From positions 124,001-188,000 of the forward strand of contig NZ_JABCSC020000003.1 of the NCBI RefSeq assembly GCF_012972705.2: DNA of 64,000 bases, read 5' to 3'. This DNA is from Uliginosibacterium aquaticum (lineage in GTDB: Bacteria > Pseudomonadota > Gammaproteobacteria > Burkholderiales > Rhodocyclaceae). The translations under genes were made by a program, and so were the position numbers. The notes under the pieces are model-generated. The model was not told the DNA's origin, ran no database searches, and saw only the letters and a program-made list of their open reading frames with translations. Below are positions 45,076-53,971 of the stretch, in pieces. Within the stretch, counting starts at the first letter, position 1; the number at the start of each line of letters is the position of its first letter.

Positions 45076-45528
45076 TTACTTGAGGTGAAACAGGCCAACG
45101 ATGAGGGCCACCATGCCGCCGGCGATCAGTGGGCCAACTGCGAGTCCCTTGAAAAAGCACACGCCGATCAGTGTGCCGACCATCAGGGCGGTGACGATCT
45201 CGGGTGAGGCCTGCATATAGCCCACGCCCCGCCCGGCCACCCAGGCGACGGCGAGCCCGGTGATTACCGCGATCACGCCGGCCGGTGATTTGAAGGTATT
45301 GCCGAGCCCGGCGAGGTCGATCTTGCCCGAGGCCAGGGGCGCCAGTACAGCGGCGGTAAGGATGATCACCCCGGTGGTGAGGCCATGCGTTTCCACCGTG
45401 CCCAGCCAGTTCGTGAGCCCGAGCAATTTCAGCAGGAGCAGGGCGCTCGCCGCGATGGCAACCGAGCTGTTGTTGCCGACCACGGCCAGCGCAAGGATCA
45501 GGAGGAGGGGCAGGTTTTCGAAACTCAT
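45076..45528 (-). CDS. DUF441 (YeaL) membrane protein
   Basis: 150-residue protein of the YeaL/DUF441 family, with four membrane helices and the conserved LLILALAVVGNNSSVAIAA start and the GTLIGVCFFKGLAVGPLIAGG end. Function is unknown. Convergent with the beta-lactamase gene. The start at 45528 is set by the conserved N-terminus. Confidence 0.88.
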   Translation of the reverse strand: MSFENLPLLLILALAVVGNNSSVAIAASALLLLKLLGLTNWLGTVETHGLTTGVIILTAAVLAPLASGKIDLAGLGNTFKSPAGVIAVITGLAVAWVAGRGVGYMQASPEIVTALMVGTLIGVCFFKGLAVGPLIAGGMVALIVGLFHLK

Positions 45529-45829
45529 GGGGATCCGACCCATCAAGGGCCACCGTCGTACTGGGGATGTGTGGAGTCTAGTCGCCCTTGCCTGAGCATG
45601 TCTGGCGGATCTAGCCAAGAAAGCTGGTTGGCCTGTTCAGGGCAAATCGATGCCGCTTGTCCGTCTGAGCCTGTTTTATGCCCGTTCATCAGGACTGCTC
45701 TGAGCTCAATGCTAAAAATGTAAGAGTAAACCCCTACTTTTGAGTGTCGGCAGCGCGGAGGGAATGCCCTGTCTGGCACTGCCACGCCGGCAGATTTCTT
45801 CAACATCACCCTTGCCCGGGACCTACCGC
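45529..45829 (+). promoter_or_regulatory. 301-base intergenic region before the PL1 gene
   Basis: No gene is visible. Near 45719 the sequence ATGTAAGAG is followed by an AAACCCCTAC, sharing the left half TGTAAGA of the palindrome at 44030, but the right half is not conserved. The PL1 ribosome-binding site is weak. No clear -35/-10 pair can be chosen. Confidence 0.3.
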
Positions 45830-47224
45830 ATGAAGCTCACCCCCACGATCCTTGCCACAGCGATCCTGCTGTTGGCAGGCAACGCCTTTGCCGCCCGCAC
45901 CGGTGGTTTCGCAACCGCTGATGGCGGTGATCTGCCTGGCGCACGGTATTTCACTGCCGCGAATTACCAGGAGATCAACAACATCATCACCAGCGCATCC
46001 ACCGTCCCCGGTGGCGCCTATCCGCTGGTCATTACCTACACCGGCAACGAGGATGCCGCGATCGCCACGATCGTGATGGATCACAATCCGGATGCCGCCG
46101 GCAATTGCCCGAATCCGCACTGGAACGACGCTTACCGCCAGGTGGCCGTCACCGGATATACCGCCGGCTTGACCATCCTCGGGGCCGACGGCTCCTCCGG
46201 CAACTTCGGCATCACGCTGACCAACTCCAGCAATGTCGTCATCCGCAACATGAAGCTCGGCGCGCTCGGCGGCGCGGCCAAGGATGCCGATCTGCTGCGC
46301 GTCGATTCTTCCTCGAATGTCTGGATCGACCACAACGAGCTTCTGAGCAACAGTCACGAGTGCAACGGTTCTCCGGACGGTGACCTGACTTTCGAAGGCG
46401 CTGTCGACATCAAGAAGAACTCGCACAACGTCACCGTTTCCTACAACTACATCCATGACCACAAGAAGGTCGGCCTGGATGGCTCTTCCGGCACCGATAT
46501 CGCCGGCGGCCGCGAGATCACCTTCCACCACAACCTGTACTCGAACGTGAGCCAGCGTCTGCCCCTGCAGCGTGGTGGCTGGACGCACATGTACAACAAC
46601 CTCTACAGCGGCATCACCGATTCGGGCATTAACGTGCGCCGCGAAGGCTATGCGTTGATCGAGCAGAACTGGTTCGAGAACTCGGTCAATCCGGTGGTCT
46701 GTCGCTATGACGCCACGCTGTGCGGCTGGTGGGATCTGCGCAACAACAACGTGAAAAGCCCGGCCGATTTCACCCGCTACGGCATCGCCTGGACGCCGGA
46801 TGACGGCATCAATACCGTGACCGCCATCGAATGGAAGACCACCGCCGTTTTCCCGAAGACATTGCCTTATGTGTACGAATCGGTCAGCCCGCAGTGTGTG
46901 AAGAACAAGCTGCGCAAGTACGCCGGGGTGGGCAAGAAGCTCAAGCAGCTGACGCCGGTTGCCTGCCTGGGGCGTGATGATGACGAACACGACATGCATG
47001 ATCGCCATGCACCGGCAGGTGACTACATGGAGAATTACACCAAGTGTGCCGATGCCGGCGAGATCTGCAAGGTCAAGACTGGCGCCGGCTGGGTGGCCTT
47101 TGGCCGCAAGGGCAACTGGGTCACCAAGTACATCGGAACCGGCCATGCGGTGAGCTGCACGGTCGCCAGCTTTGGTTCTGATCCGGGTGGCCGGCCGAAC
47201 AAGTGCTCCTACCGGGTCTATTGA
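45830..47224 (+). CDS. Secreted PL1 pectate lyase with C-terminal cysteine module
   Basis: 464 residues: signal peptide (MKLTPTILATAILLLAGNAFA), a PL1 right-handed beta-helix with VWIDHNELL, FEGAVDIKKNSHNVTVSYN and RLPLQRGGWTHMYNNLY (Ca-binding and catalytic region), an acidic/His linker (RDDDEHDMHDRH) and a C-terminal four-cysteine module (about 399-464, YTKCADAGEIC...CSYRVY). The module matches the N-terminal one in PL10. The enzyme cleaves polygalacturonate outside the cell. A terminator follows. Confidence 0.92.
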   Translation: MKLTPTILATAILLLAGNAFAARTGGFATADGGDLPGARYFTAANYQEINNIITSASTVPGGAYPLVITYTGNEDAAIATIVMDHNPDAAGNCPNPHWNDAYRQVAVTGYTAGLTILGADGSSGNFGITLTNSSNVVIRNMKLGALGGAAKDADLLRVDSSSNVWIDHNELLSNSHECNGSPDGDLTFEGAVDIKKNSHNVTVSYNYIHDHKKVGLDGSSGTDIAGGREITFHHNLYSNVSQRLPLQRGGWTHMYNNLYSGITDSGINVRREGYALIEQNWFENSVNPVVCRYDATLCGWWDLRNNNVKSPADFTRYGIAWTPDDGINTVTAIEWKTTAVFPKTLPYVYESVSPQCVKNKLRKYAGVGKKLKQLTPVACLGRDDDEHDMHDRHAPAGDYMENYTKCADAGEICKVKTGAGWVAFGRKGNWVTKYIGTGHAVSCTVASFGSDPGGRPNKCSYRVY

Positions 47225-47250
47225 TCCAAGCCTTCCGGCAGACACTTATG

Positions 47251-47284
47251 AAAAGCCCCGTCGGTTCGCCCGACGGGGCTTTTT
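47251..47284 (+). terminator. Rho-independent terminator after PL1
   Basis: Arms AAAAGCCCCGTCGG and CCGACGGGGC with a TTCGC loop, followed by five T residues. Confidence 0.9.
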
Positions 47285-47422
47285 CGTGAGTCGCGATATC
47301 CGCCCGGGGCTGACCAGATGCGCCGGGTGCTTGCCGGGGGAAATGAACGCAGCACGCTATTTGTGCGGACCTATACTCAAAGCGGGCAGGGCGCCTCTCT
47401 GGCGCCCGGTCAGGAGGCCCGT

Positions 47423-47998
47423 ATGACGATGCCTGTGCATGCCATTGATTCAAGCGCTGTTCCCCGCCTGCGCAGTGTTGATGCGGTGGGAACGCCGGAG
47501 GAATACACCACTACCGGTGCGCGATCGCGTGCCCAGCTGAATGCCTCGATCCTGCAGGCATCGCTTGATGTGTCGATCAGTTCAAGGAATGAGCCACTGG
47601 CGCTGCTGTACAGATCGGCGATTGATGCCATCAATGAAGCCCTCCAGCCGGAGCTGGGCGACAACGCGCTGCAGGCGGCGATGAGTCAGGACAACACGCC
47701 GGAAGGCACCGCCGGGCGCATCGTGGCCCTCTCCACCGGCTTTCTGGAGGCTTTCAAGACCCAGCACGCGGGGGAAGACGAAGCCGAGGTGCTGAAGAAC
47801 TTCATGGCCACGATCCGCAGCGGTTTTGAGAGAGGCTTCAAGGAAGCCGTCGATATCCTCAAAGGCCTGAAGGTGTTCGAGGGCGATATCGCGAGCAATA
47901 TCGAAAAAACCCATGCGCTAGTGCTGCAAGGCTATGCCGATTTTGAAGCGGCGCGCACCGCCAGGGCTGCTGAGCCTCTGGCAGACCGGGTGGGGTAA
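47423..47998 (+). CDS. DUF5610-type protein
   Basis: 191-residue cytoplasmic helical protein with AIDAINEALQPELGDNALQAAM and PEGTAGRIVALSTGFLEAFK, the core of DUF5610. An AGGAGG lies about 7 bases before the ATG at 47423. Function is unknown; some homologues occur near flagellar or adhesion genes, which is not the case here. Confidence 0.78.
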   Translation: MTMPVHAIDSSAVPRLRSVDAVGTPEEYTTTGARSRAQLNASILQASLDVSISSRNEPLALLYRSAIDAINEALQPELGDNALQAAMSQDNTPEGTAGRIVALSTGFLEAFKTQHAGEDEAEVLKNFMATIRSGFERGFKEAVDILKGLKVFEGDIASNIEKTHALVLQGYADFEAARTARAAEPLADRVG

Positions 47999-48012
47999 GC
48001 GGAGCGCCTGCT

Positions 48013-48456
48013 TTACGCGACCGGACAGTCTCCGGCCGCTGCCAGCCTCTTGCAGGCTTCACACTCAAAGCCGTTCGCGCTGAGCCATTCCCAGGCCTGC
48101 TCACGCGCGCTGACGGTGATGACCGGCACTTCGATGCCGTCGAACACCCCCTGGTTTTCAGTCACGCGGGCCAGGAAGCCCACGGTGTGGATGCGGATGA
48201 TGGCATCTGCGCCATGACTGGTGGCCCATACCAGCAGATCGTGCGAGGCGGCGAAGCCGCTTTCGGTGCCGCCCTGCCATTGATGCAGATCCATGACATG
48301 TGCCCAATGCGTGGGCTGCCCAGCGTCACGCCAGGCTTGCTGGATCGTGGCCGTCATGACCAGCACGCCTTCGCGGTTGAAGCTGCCTTGCAGCACGGCA
48401 AAGCATGCCTGATCGCACCAGTAAACCTTGCATTCACCATGAGGGGGATGGGGCAT
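48013..48456 (-). CDS. Conserved hypothetical protein, possibly STAS-like
   Basis: 147 residues without signal peptide. The N-terminal CKVYWCDQACFAVLQGSFNREG followed by HWAHVMDLHQWQGG suggests the alternating strand/helix order of a STAS/SpoIIAA-like fold; the C-terminus has a cysteine pair, FECEACKRLAAAGDC. I cannot assign a function. It converges with the DUF5610 gene. Confidence 0.65.
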   Translation of the reverse strand: MPHPPHGECKVYWCDQACFAVLQGSFNREGVLVMTATIQQAWRDAGQPTHWAHVMDLHQWQGGTESGFAASHDLLVWATSHGADAIIRIHTVGFLARVTENQGVFDGIEVPVITVSAREQAWEWLSANGFECEACKRLAAAGDCPVA

Positions 48457-48560
48457 GGCATTTCTCGCCGGATACGCTGAACTGCACTATAGATCCGGCG
48501 GTGCCTGGCTTGCCATCAGGGCTGATCCTGTGGGCTCCAGGTTGGCCTGGGCCCTTTTGC

Positions 48561-49058
48561 TCAGGCCCAGAAGCGTTTGAAGCTGCCGACCACCACGCCC
48601 CAGATTGTCAGCTCGCTGCCGGCTTCGAGCAGCAATTCGGGCAGATCCGGGTGGTCGGCCTGCAGCGCCGTTTTATGCCCGCGGTGGTGCAGGCGGCGCA
48701 CCAGGCGCTCGCCGTTCACGAAGGCCAGCACGATGTGGCCGTGCACCGGCTGGATGCGCTTGTCCACGATCAGCAGGTCGCCCTCGAAGATGCCGGTGCC
48801 GGTCATCGCGTCATCACGCGCTTCGAAGACGAAACTCGCTTCGTCGCGACGCACCAGATAGTCGTGTACATCGAGGCTGTTGCTGTCGTCGTCGGCGCTT
48901 GTCAGCGGCGGAGCTTCTGCCGCCCGGCCTGCTACCAGCAAGGGCCGGCTGCGTGCAGGGTTGCGACGGGTTCGGCGGATGCCCGGCAGCGCTTCCGGCG
49001 GCGCGGACGGCGAGGCACCGACGAGGCTGACGAAGGGGAGCGGGATCTGATCGGTCAT
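48561..49058 (-). CDS. UmuD-like S24 protein without catalytic residues, SOS-controlled
   Basis: 165 residues, with a C-terminal half that aligns with UmuD/LexA (ASFVFEARDDAM, then GIFEGDLLIVDK, GHIVLAFVNGERLVRRL and WGVVVGSFKR). The catalytic Ser (UmuD Ser60) is Ala84 in DDAM and the Lys (UmuD Lys97) is Arg121 in LVRRL, so self-cleavage should be impossible. An N-terminal part with VSLVGASPSAPPE resembles the UmuD cleavage region. A LexA box overlaps its promoter. No umuC/dinB partner is present. Likely an SOS-induced, non-cleavable UmuD relative. Confidence 0.82.
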   Translation of the reverse strand: MTDQIPLPFVSLVGASPSAPPEALPGIRRTRRNPARSRPLLVAGRAAEAPPLTSADDDSNSLDVHDYLVRRDEASFVFEARDDAMTGTGIFEGDLLIVDKRIQPVHGHIVLAFVNGERLVRRLHHRGHKTALQADHPDLPELLLEAGSELTIWGVVVGSFKRFWA

Positions 49059-49069
49059 GGCGGCAGATG

Positions 49070-49085
49070 CTGTAAATAAATACAG
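49070..49085 (-). promoter_or_regulatory. LexA (SOS) box
   Basis: CTGT-AAATAAAT-ACAG, a perfect half-site palindrome with an eight-base AT spacer, 11 bases before the ATG of the UmuD-like gene and overlapping its -10/+1 region. Confidence 0.88.
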
Positions 49086-49113
49086 TATCCGAGTCTGGGG
49101 CTGTTGCTGTCAA
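49084..49113 (-). promoter_or_regulatory. Sigma-70 promoter of the UmuD-like gene
   Basis: On the minus strand TTGACA (49108-49113) is a perfect -35, followed by 18 bases and GATACT (49084-49089) as -10. The LexA box begins at the end of the -10 and covers the start of transcription, as in typical SOS promoters. Confidence 0.7.
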
Positions 49114-49333
49114 GCGCAGTGTGGGCTGTAAGCAGGGCTTTGGCCGACTCGTGCTCGAGGCTGCAGATCCATGCAATTGGTATGACAAATGTTTTCACAA
49201 GCACACAGTGCTTGAGTGGGTATTGAACTTTTAATGCAACGCATTGTTAATAAATGAAATGTTGGATATTTGAGGGCGCTTTCGGGCGGAATGACCCTCT
49301 ATATCCAAAGGCCTATATGAAAGGTATCCGGGC

Positions 49334-49360
49334 TAAAGTTGTTTGACGACTTATCGTTAG
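49334..49360 (+). promoter_or_regulatory. Candidate sigma-28 (FliA) promoter of the chemoreceptor gene
   Basis: TAAAGTTG, 11 bases, then ATCGTTAG resembles TAAAGTTT-N11-GCCGATAA (strong -35, about 4 of 8 in -10). It lies about 90 bases before the ATG. The AT-rich sequence between 49114 and 49333 shows no gene. Confidence 0.45.
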
Positions 49361-49452
49361 TTTCAAGCAGCAAGACATGCAAAGTTTGACAGGCAAGATC
49401 ACCTGCACAGGGGCGGCCAGAAGACAGGCAATAACCCAATGGAGCCCCCGAC

Positions 49453-51087
49453 ATGCGCAGCAACCTTCCCGTCACTCAAGTCGAGACAATCATCCCCAGC
49501 GGGGTGTTCATCTATTCGCGTACCGATCTCAAGGGACGCATCACCGAGGCCAATGCAGCCTTTGCCGAGATCAGCGGTTTTCTGCGCGAGGAAATGATCG
49601 GCGAGCCGCACAACATCGTGCGCCACCCGGACATGCCGGAAGCCGCTTTCGATGACATGTGGCGCACCCTCAAGGCCGGTACGCCCTGGCGCGGAGTGGT
49701 CAAGAACCGGCGCAAGGATGGCGGTTTCTACTGGGTGGAGGCGAATGTTTCGCCGGTGCGCGAAAACGGCCAGGTGGTCGGCTTTCAGTCGGTGCGTACG
49801 CGCCCCACGGCGCAGCAGATTGCAGCGGCCAGCGCGGCCTACGCCCGCCTGCGTGCTGGCGATCGTAGCCTGCGCGTGGAGCAGGGCTTGGTGCGGCGCA
49901 ATCACGGCCCGCTGGTGCGCGCGGCAACGGCCTTCCCGGTGCAGATGGCAGCCGTGGCGGCCTTGGCCTGCCTGGCCGCACTGAGCTGCCTGGCCTTGCT
50001 GCTGTGGCCCGGGGCGCTCACGCGCACGCTGGCTGGCGCTCTGGCCGGGCTGAGTCTGCCCGCCAGCCTGTGGCTGGTGGTCTGGCAGATGCCGCGGGTG
50101 TGTGGCGAGCTGCGCAGCATGCGGCGCAGCCTGGATGATGTGCTGAGCCATGGCGATCTGCTGAGCAATCTGAATTCGACGCGTAACGATGAGATCGGCG
50201 ATATCGCCCGGCGTGTCGACAGCCTGCTGGCGGCCACCCGCGCCACCCTGCAGATCATTGGCGATACCACCCGTGAGGTGGCGGAAGCCACGACGCGGCT
50301 GGGCAGTGACATGGCCGGGCTGCTCACTTCTTCCGAACAGCAGAGCCGCGACACTTCAGGTGCGGCGGCCAGCGTGGAGGAGATGACGGTGTCCATCGGC
50401 GAGGTGGCCACGCATGTGCAGGAAACTCATCGCATCTCGCGTCAGGTGGAAGAGGAAGCGCAAGCCGGTGCGCGCCTGTCCGTGGAGGCCAGCCAGACCA
50501 TCAGCGCCTTGTCGGTCACCGTTGGCCATTCCGCCGGAACGGTGGAGCAGCTGGGCCTGCGCACCCAGGAGGTGGGCAAGATCGCCGGGGTGATCAAGGA
50601 TATTGCCGACCAGACCAATCTGCTCGCGCTGAATGCCGCCATCGAGGCTGCGCGGGCCGGCGAGCAGGGCCGCGGCTTTGCGGTGGTGGCGGACGAGGTG
50701 CGCAAGCTGGCTGAGCGTACCCGCCAGGCCACCCAGGAGATCGACACCATGATCGGCCGGATTCAGGGCGATACCGGCGAGGCCGTCGAAGGCATGCGTC
50801 GCAGCGCCGAGCAGGTGGGGCAGAGCGTGGCGCTGGTGCATGATGCCGAGGCTGCGCTGCGCCGCATCACGCAAGAGGTGGACACCATGCTCGAGCGCAT
50901 CGGCGAAATCGCGCATTCCACCCAGGAGCAGCGTGGTGCGATGGAGCACATGGCCGGCGGCATCGAAGCCATTGCGCGCCAGACCGAGAGCAATCTGGGG
51001 GTGGCACACGCCACGGACGATACCACCCATCAGCTGGAACGCAGCGTGGAACGCATGCGGCGGGCAGTGACCCAGTACCGGGTGTGA
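49453..51087 (+). CDS. Aer-like methyl-accepting chemotaxis protein with PAS domain
   Basis: 544-residue sensor with an N-terminal cytoplasmic PAS domain (about 10-120; [39 protein letters not shown]), two membrane helices around residues 155-210 without a large periplasmic part, and a C-terminal MCP domain with the tip [20 protein letters not shown] and [16 protein letters not shown]. This is the Aer energy-taxis architecture; the PAS domain probably binds FAD. No other chemotaxis gene is in the window. A sigma-28-like promoter precedes it. Confidence 0.9.
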   Translation: MRSNLPVTQVETIIPSGVFIYSRTDLKGRITEANAAFAEISGFLREEMIGEPHNIVRHPDMPEAAFDDMWRTLKAGTPWRGVVKNRRKDGGFYWVEANVSPVRENGQVVGFQSVRTRPTAQQIAAASAAYARLRAGDRSLRVEQGLVRRNHGPLVRAATAFPVQMAAVAALACLAALSCLALLLWPGALTRTLAGALAGLSLPASLWLVVWQMPRVCGELRSMRRSLDDVLSHGDLLSNLNSTRNDEIGDIARRVDSLLAATRATLQIIGDTTREVAEATTRLGSDMAGLLTSSEQQSRDTSGAAASVEEMTVSIGEVATHVQETHRISRQVEEEAQAGARLSVEASQTISALSVTVGHSAGTVEQLGLRTQEVGKIAGVIKDIADQTNLLALNAAIEAARAGEQGRGFAVVADEVRKLAERTRQATQEIDTMIGRIQGDTGEAVEGMRRSAEQVGQSVALVHDAEAALRRITQEVDTMLERIGEIAHSTQEQRGAMEHMAGGIEAIARQTESNLGVAHATDDTTHQLERSVERMRRAVTQYRV

Positions 51088-51135
51088 GCGGCCGCTCACG
51101 AACTTTGGATGGCCATCCATGCACCCATCACAGGC

Positions 51136-51543
51136 TCAGGCCGGTTTGCGATGGCGCGAAAAGAGGTCGTGAATCTTGCAGAACTTTGCCGTGATATCGA
51201 AAGGCGGTTTGGGCTGCGCGTCTCCGGCCAGGAAGTTGCGGATCGCGATCACCGGATCAGGCTCGCCGGTGAGCAGCACGCGAGTGCCGCGTTGCTCCAT
51301 GCGCCGGAAGAAGCCATCGCCGGCGCTGAAGCTCAGGATCAGGTCGACGCCATCCAGCGGATGCGGCCCCTGATCATTGAAATGATGGATGGCCATCTCC
51401 TTTGGCAGCTCGATTTCCTCGGCGGCGGGCAGGGTCTGGGTAAGGCCCACCGGTGCGGGCAGGGTGTAGAGCAGCCAGCGGCGGGCCTGACCGGCGTGGC
51501 CGCAGACCGTCCGGAAGTCCTTGGTCGGAATCGCTATCTTCAT
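51136..51543 (-). CDS. NifX/NifB-like dinitrogenase iron-molybdenum cofactor-type protein
   Basis: 135-residue protein with the start MKIAIPTKDFRTVCGHAGQARRW, shared by DiNase_FeMo-co (NifX/NafY/VnfX) small proteins, and FSAGDGFFRRMEQRGTRVL. Such proteins also occur alone, without nitrogenase, and may carry metal clusters. No nif gene is in the window, so nitrogen fixation should not be inferred from it. Confidence 0.8.
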   Translation of the reverse strand: MKIAIPTKDFRTVCGHAGQARRWLLYTLPAPVGLTQTLPAAEEIELPKEMAIHHFNDQGPHPLDGVDLILSFSAGDGFFRRMEQRGTRVLLTGEPDPVIAIRNFLAGDAQPKPPFDITAKFCKIHDLFSRHRKPA

Positions 51544-51616
51544 CGCCTGCGCCTTTCGCTGAAGCATCGGAAAACGTCAGCTTGGCGCAAGTGGGCAGGC
51601 GGGGAATCGATGCAGG

Positions 51617-51760
51617 TCAAATCCTGCGGGCTGCCTGGCGAAGGCTTTCGTTGAAGCTCGCCCGGGGCAAGGAGGCCGGCCGCAATACGGCGCCCAGGAG
51701 CGCGCCGGTGGCGGAGGGGCAGCGGATGAAGCAGAGCGCGAAGCACAGCAGGTCGAACAT
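51617..51760 (-). CDS. Possible 47-residue small protein
   Basis: Short frame with a credible AAGGGG 8 bases before the ATG, downstream of the YgiW gene on the same strand. The product starts MFDLLCFALCFIRCP, a hydrophobic cysteine-rich segment, and ends SFNESLRQAARRI. No family is recognised; it may be spurious. Confidence 0.35.
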   Translation of the reverse strand: MFDLLCFALCFIRCPSATGALLGAVLRPASLPRASFNESLRQAARRI

Positions 51761-51787
51761 GATGTCAGCCCCTTGGATTGCGTCGGC

Positions 51788-52144
51788 TCAGTTCAGCACG
51801 CGCATGCCGATGACCTTCACCTTGCTGAAACCGAAGGCCTTGCCGATGTACTTGCCCTGGATTTCGAGCCGGGTCTTCGCATCCACCGGGCTGCCTAGGG
51901 GCCAGGCCCAGTGCTTGTCGTCGATATCGAGATAGATGTTGCCGCTGCCGTCGGTGAACGCGTAGAGATCCTTGCTGGCACGGCGGGTGATGTGGCCCTG
52001 GAGGGTGACGAACTGGTCGTGGCTGGACAGGCCGTTGAGCTGATTGATATGGGTGGCCGCGCTGTTCGGGCCGACGTATTGCGCCGTGACCGGGGCGGCG
52101 CAGAGCAGGGCGGACAAGCTGCAGAGGGCGAGCAGGGATTTCAT
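51788..52144 (-). CDS. YgiW/YdeI-type periplasmic stress-tolerance OB-fold protein
   Basis: 118-residue protein with signal peptide (MKSLLALCSLSALLCAAPVTAQ) and a BOF/OB-fold domain, including FVTLQGHITRRASKDLYAFTDGSG and the final VDAKTRLEIQGKYI region. E. coli YgiW and Salmonella YdeI help resist peroxide and antimicrobial peptides. AAGGAG precedes the ATG at 52144; a TTG upstream is less likely. Confidence 0.85.
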   Translation of the reverse strand: MKSLLALCSLSALLCAAPVTAQYVGPNSAATHINQLNGLSSHDQFVTLQGHITRRASKDLYAFTDGSGNIYLDIDDKHWAWPLGSPVDAKTRLEIQGKYIGKAFGFSKVKVIGMRVLN

Positions 52145-52260
52145 TTTCAACTCCTTTGGAATGGGGCCGGCTGGTCTTCAGCGCGGCATGGAAACCAGTC
52201 TAGTGAGCGGATCCTGAACGCCGGATGAATGCCTGCCGGCGCGTTCCGGCGGCCTAGGGC

Positions 52261-52288
52261 TTGCGAGGATTGCGGATGCCGTTATGCT
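52261..52288 (+). promoter_or_regulatory. Candidate sigma-70 promoter of the acetylesterase gene
   Basis: TTGCGA (-35), a 16-base spacer and TATGCT (-10), ending 35 bases before the ATG at 52324. Confidence 0.45.
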
Positions 52289-52323
52289 CCGGCTGATCGA
52301 GTTCCGATCCAGGAAAGCCCGGC

Positions 52324-53025
52324 ATGAAATTCCGTTCCCTCCTCCTCGCGCTGGCCTGTGTGGCGACCAGCGCGGCCGCAGAAACCGTATTCCTGATCGG
52401 GGATTCCACCGTCTCCAGCTACACCCCGCCGGATCCGCGCAATGGCTGGGGCCAGGTGATCGGTCAGTACTTCACGTCGGAGGTGGCGGTGAAGAATTTC
52501 GCCCTCTCCGGGCGCAGCTCGAAGAGCTTCCTGGAGGAGGGCGCATGGGCACCGGTGGCTGCCGCGATCCAGCCCGGCGATTACGTTTTCATTCAGTTCG
52601 GCCACAACGACCAGAAGCGCGATGCAGCGCGCAGCACCGATCCCTTCGGCAGCTATCAGGAATTTCTCTCGCGCTATGTGGAAGACACGCAGAAGGCCGG
52701 CGGCATACCGGTGCTGGTCACGCCGGTCGGGCGCGGCGGGCTGAAGCGCTCCAGTGGGCCGGGCTCGCACGGGCGCTACCCGGATGCCATGCTGGAGCTG
52801 GCGAAGAAGAAGGGCGTGCTGGCCATCGACCTCACCGCGCTGAGCGAGGCCTACTACAGCAAGATCGGCTATAGCGCGACGATCAAGCTTTTTGTCGCCG
52901 CCCAGGACGGCAAGGACGACACCCATTTCCTGCCCGCCGGCGCAGCCGAAATCGCGAAGCTGATGGCGCGGGCGATCAAAGGCCTCGATACGCCCCTGGC
53001 GCAGCGCGTCAGCGGGCTGGACTGA
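52324..53025 (+). CDS. Rhamnogalacturonan acetylesterase (CE12, GDSL/SGNH)
   Basis: 233-residue secreted esterase (signal peptide to VATSAAA) that removes acetyl groups from rhamnogalacturonan. SGNH blocks are all visible: GDST with the nucleophile serine, GRSSKSF, FGHNDQ, and DDTHFLPAGA with the catalytic Asp/His. Deacetylation helps pectate lyases, so it fits the PL1/PL10/PL2 set though it is 5 kb away. A promoter candidate lies at 52261. Confidence 0.9.
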   Translation: MKFRSLLLALACVATSAAAETVFLIGDSTVSSYTPPDPRNGWGQVIGQYFTSEVAVKNFALSGRSSKSFLEEGAWAPVAAAIQPGDYVFIQFGHNDQKRDAARSTDPFGSYQEFLSRYVEDTQKAGGIPVLVTPVGRGGLKRSSGPGSHGRYPDAMLELAKKKGVLAIDLTALSEAYYSKIGYSATIKLFVAAQDGKDDTHFLPAGAAEIAKLMARAIKGLDTPLAQRVSGLD

Positions 53026-53048
53026 GCCTTGCAGAAAGGAGACGCACG

Positions 53049-53647
<599 letters not shown>

Positions 53648-53651
<4 letters not shown>

Positions 53652-53863
53652 CCCAGCCTGAGCGGGAGCTTTTCGCGCGCGATGATCAGGCCAAGGATGC
53701 GGCGCTGCTGAAGTTGCGGGCGCGCTTGGCCGCGGCCACCCCACCTACCCGGGCGCGCCCCTTGCAGCGCCTGGCGCGGGACTGGCCACGCAGCCTGAAG
53801 GCTGCCGCCCTGATCCTGTTGCTGAGCCTGATGCTTGTGGCTGGCAGCGGTCTGTTTGGCTGA
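53648..53863 (+). CDS. Small single-helix membrane protein
   Basis: 71 residues, with a charged N-terminal part (ERELFARDDQAKDAALLKLR) and a C-terminal membrane helix (SLKAAALILLLSLMLVAGSGLF). ATGA coupling to TMEM175 suggests a linked role. No family is recognised. Confidence 0.6.
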
Positions 53864-53971
53864 ACAAGAACGCAGGTGCGAGCTCCATCGCCCCTTTAGT
53901 GCTGGCGGGCCGAAGTCAGCCCTGCAGGCTTTTGCGAATGAATCGTGAATCGCTTCCGAGGAGAGTTAACG

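Noticed and set aside
45806-47245. 479-codon frame opposite the PL1 gene
   Set aside because: The sense strand encodes a complete, motif-rich pectate lyase with a signal peptide; the antisense product has neither.
51136-51543. Nitrogen fixation locus
   Set aside because: The NifX-like protein stands alone; such proteins are common in non-fixing bacteria and no nif structural genes are present.
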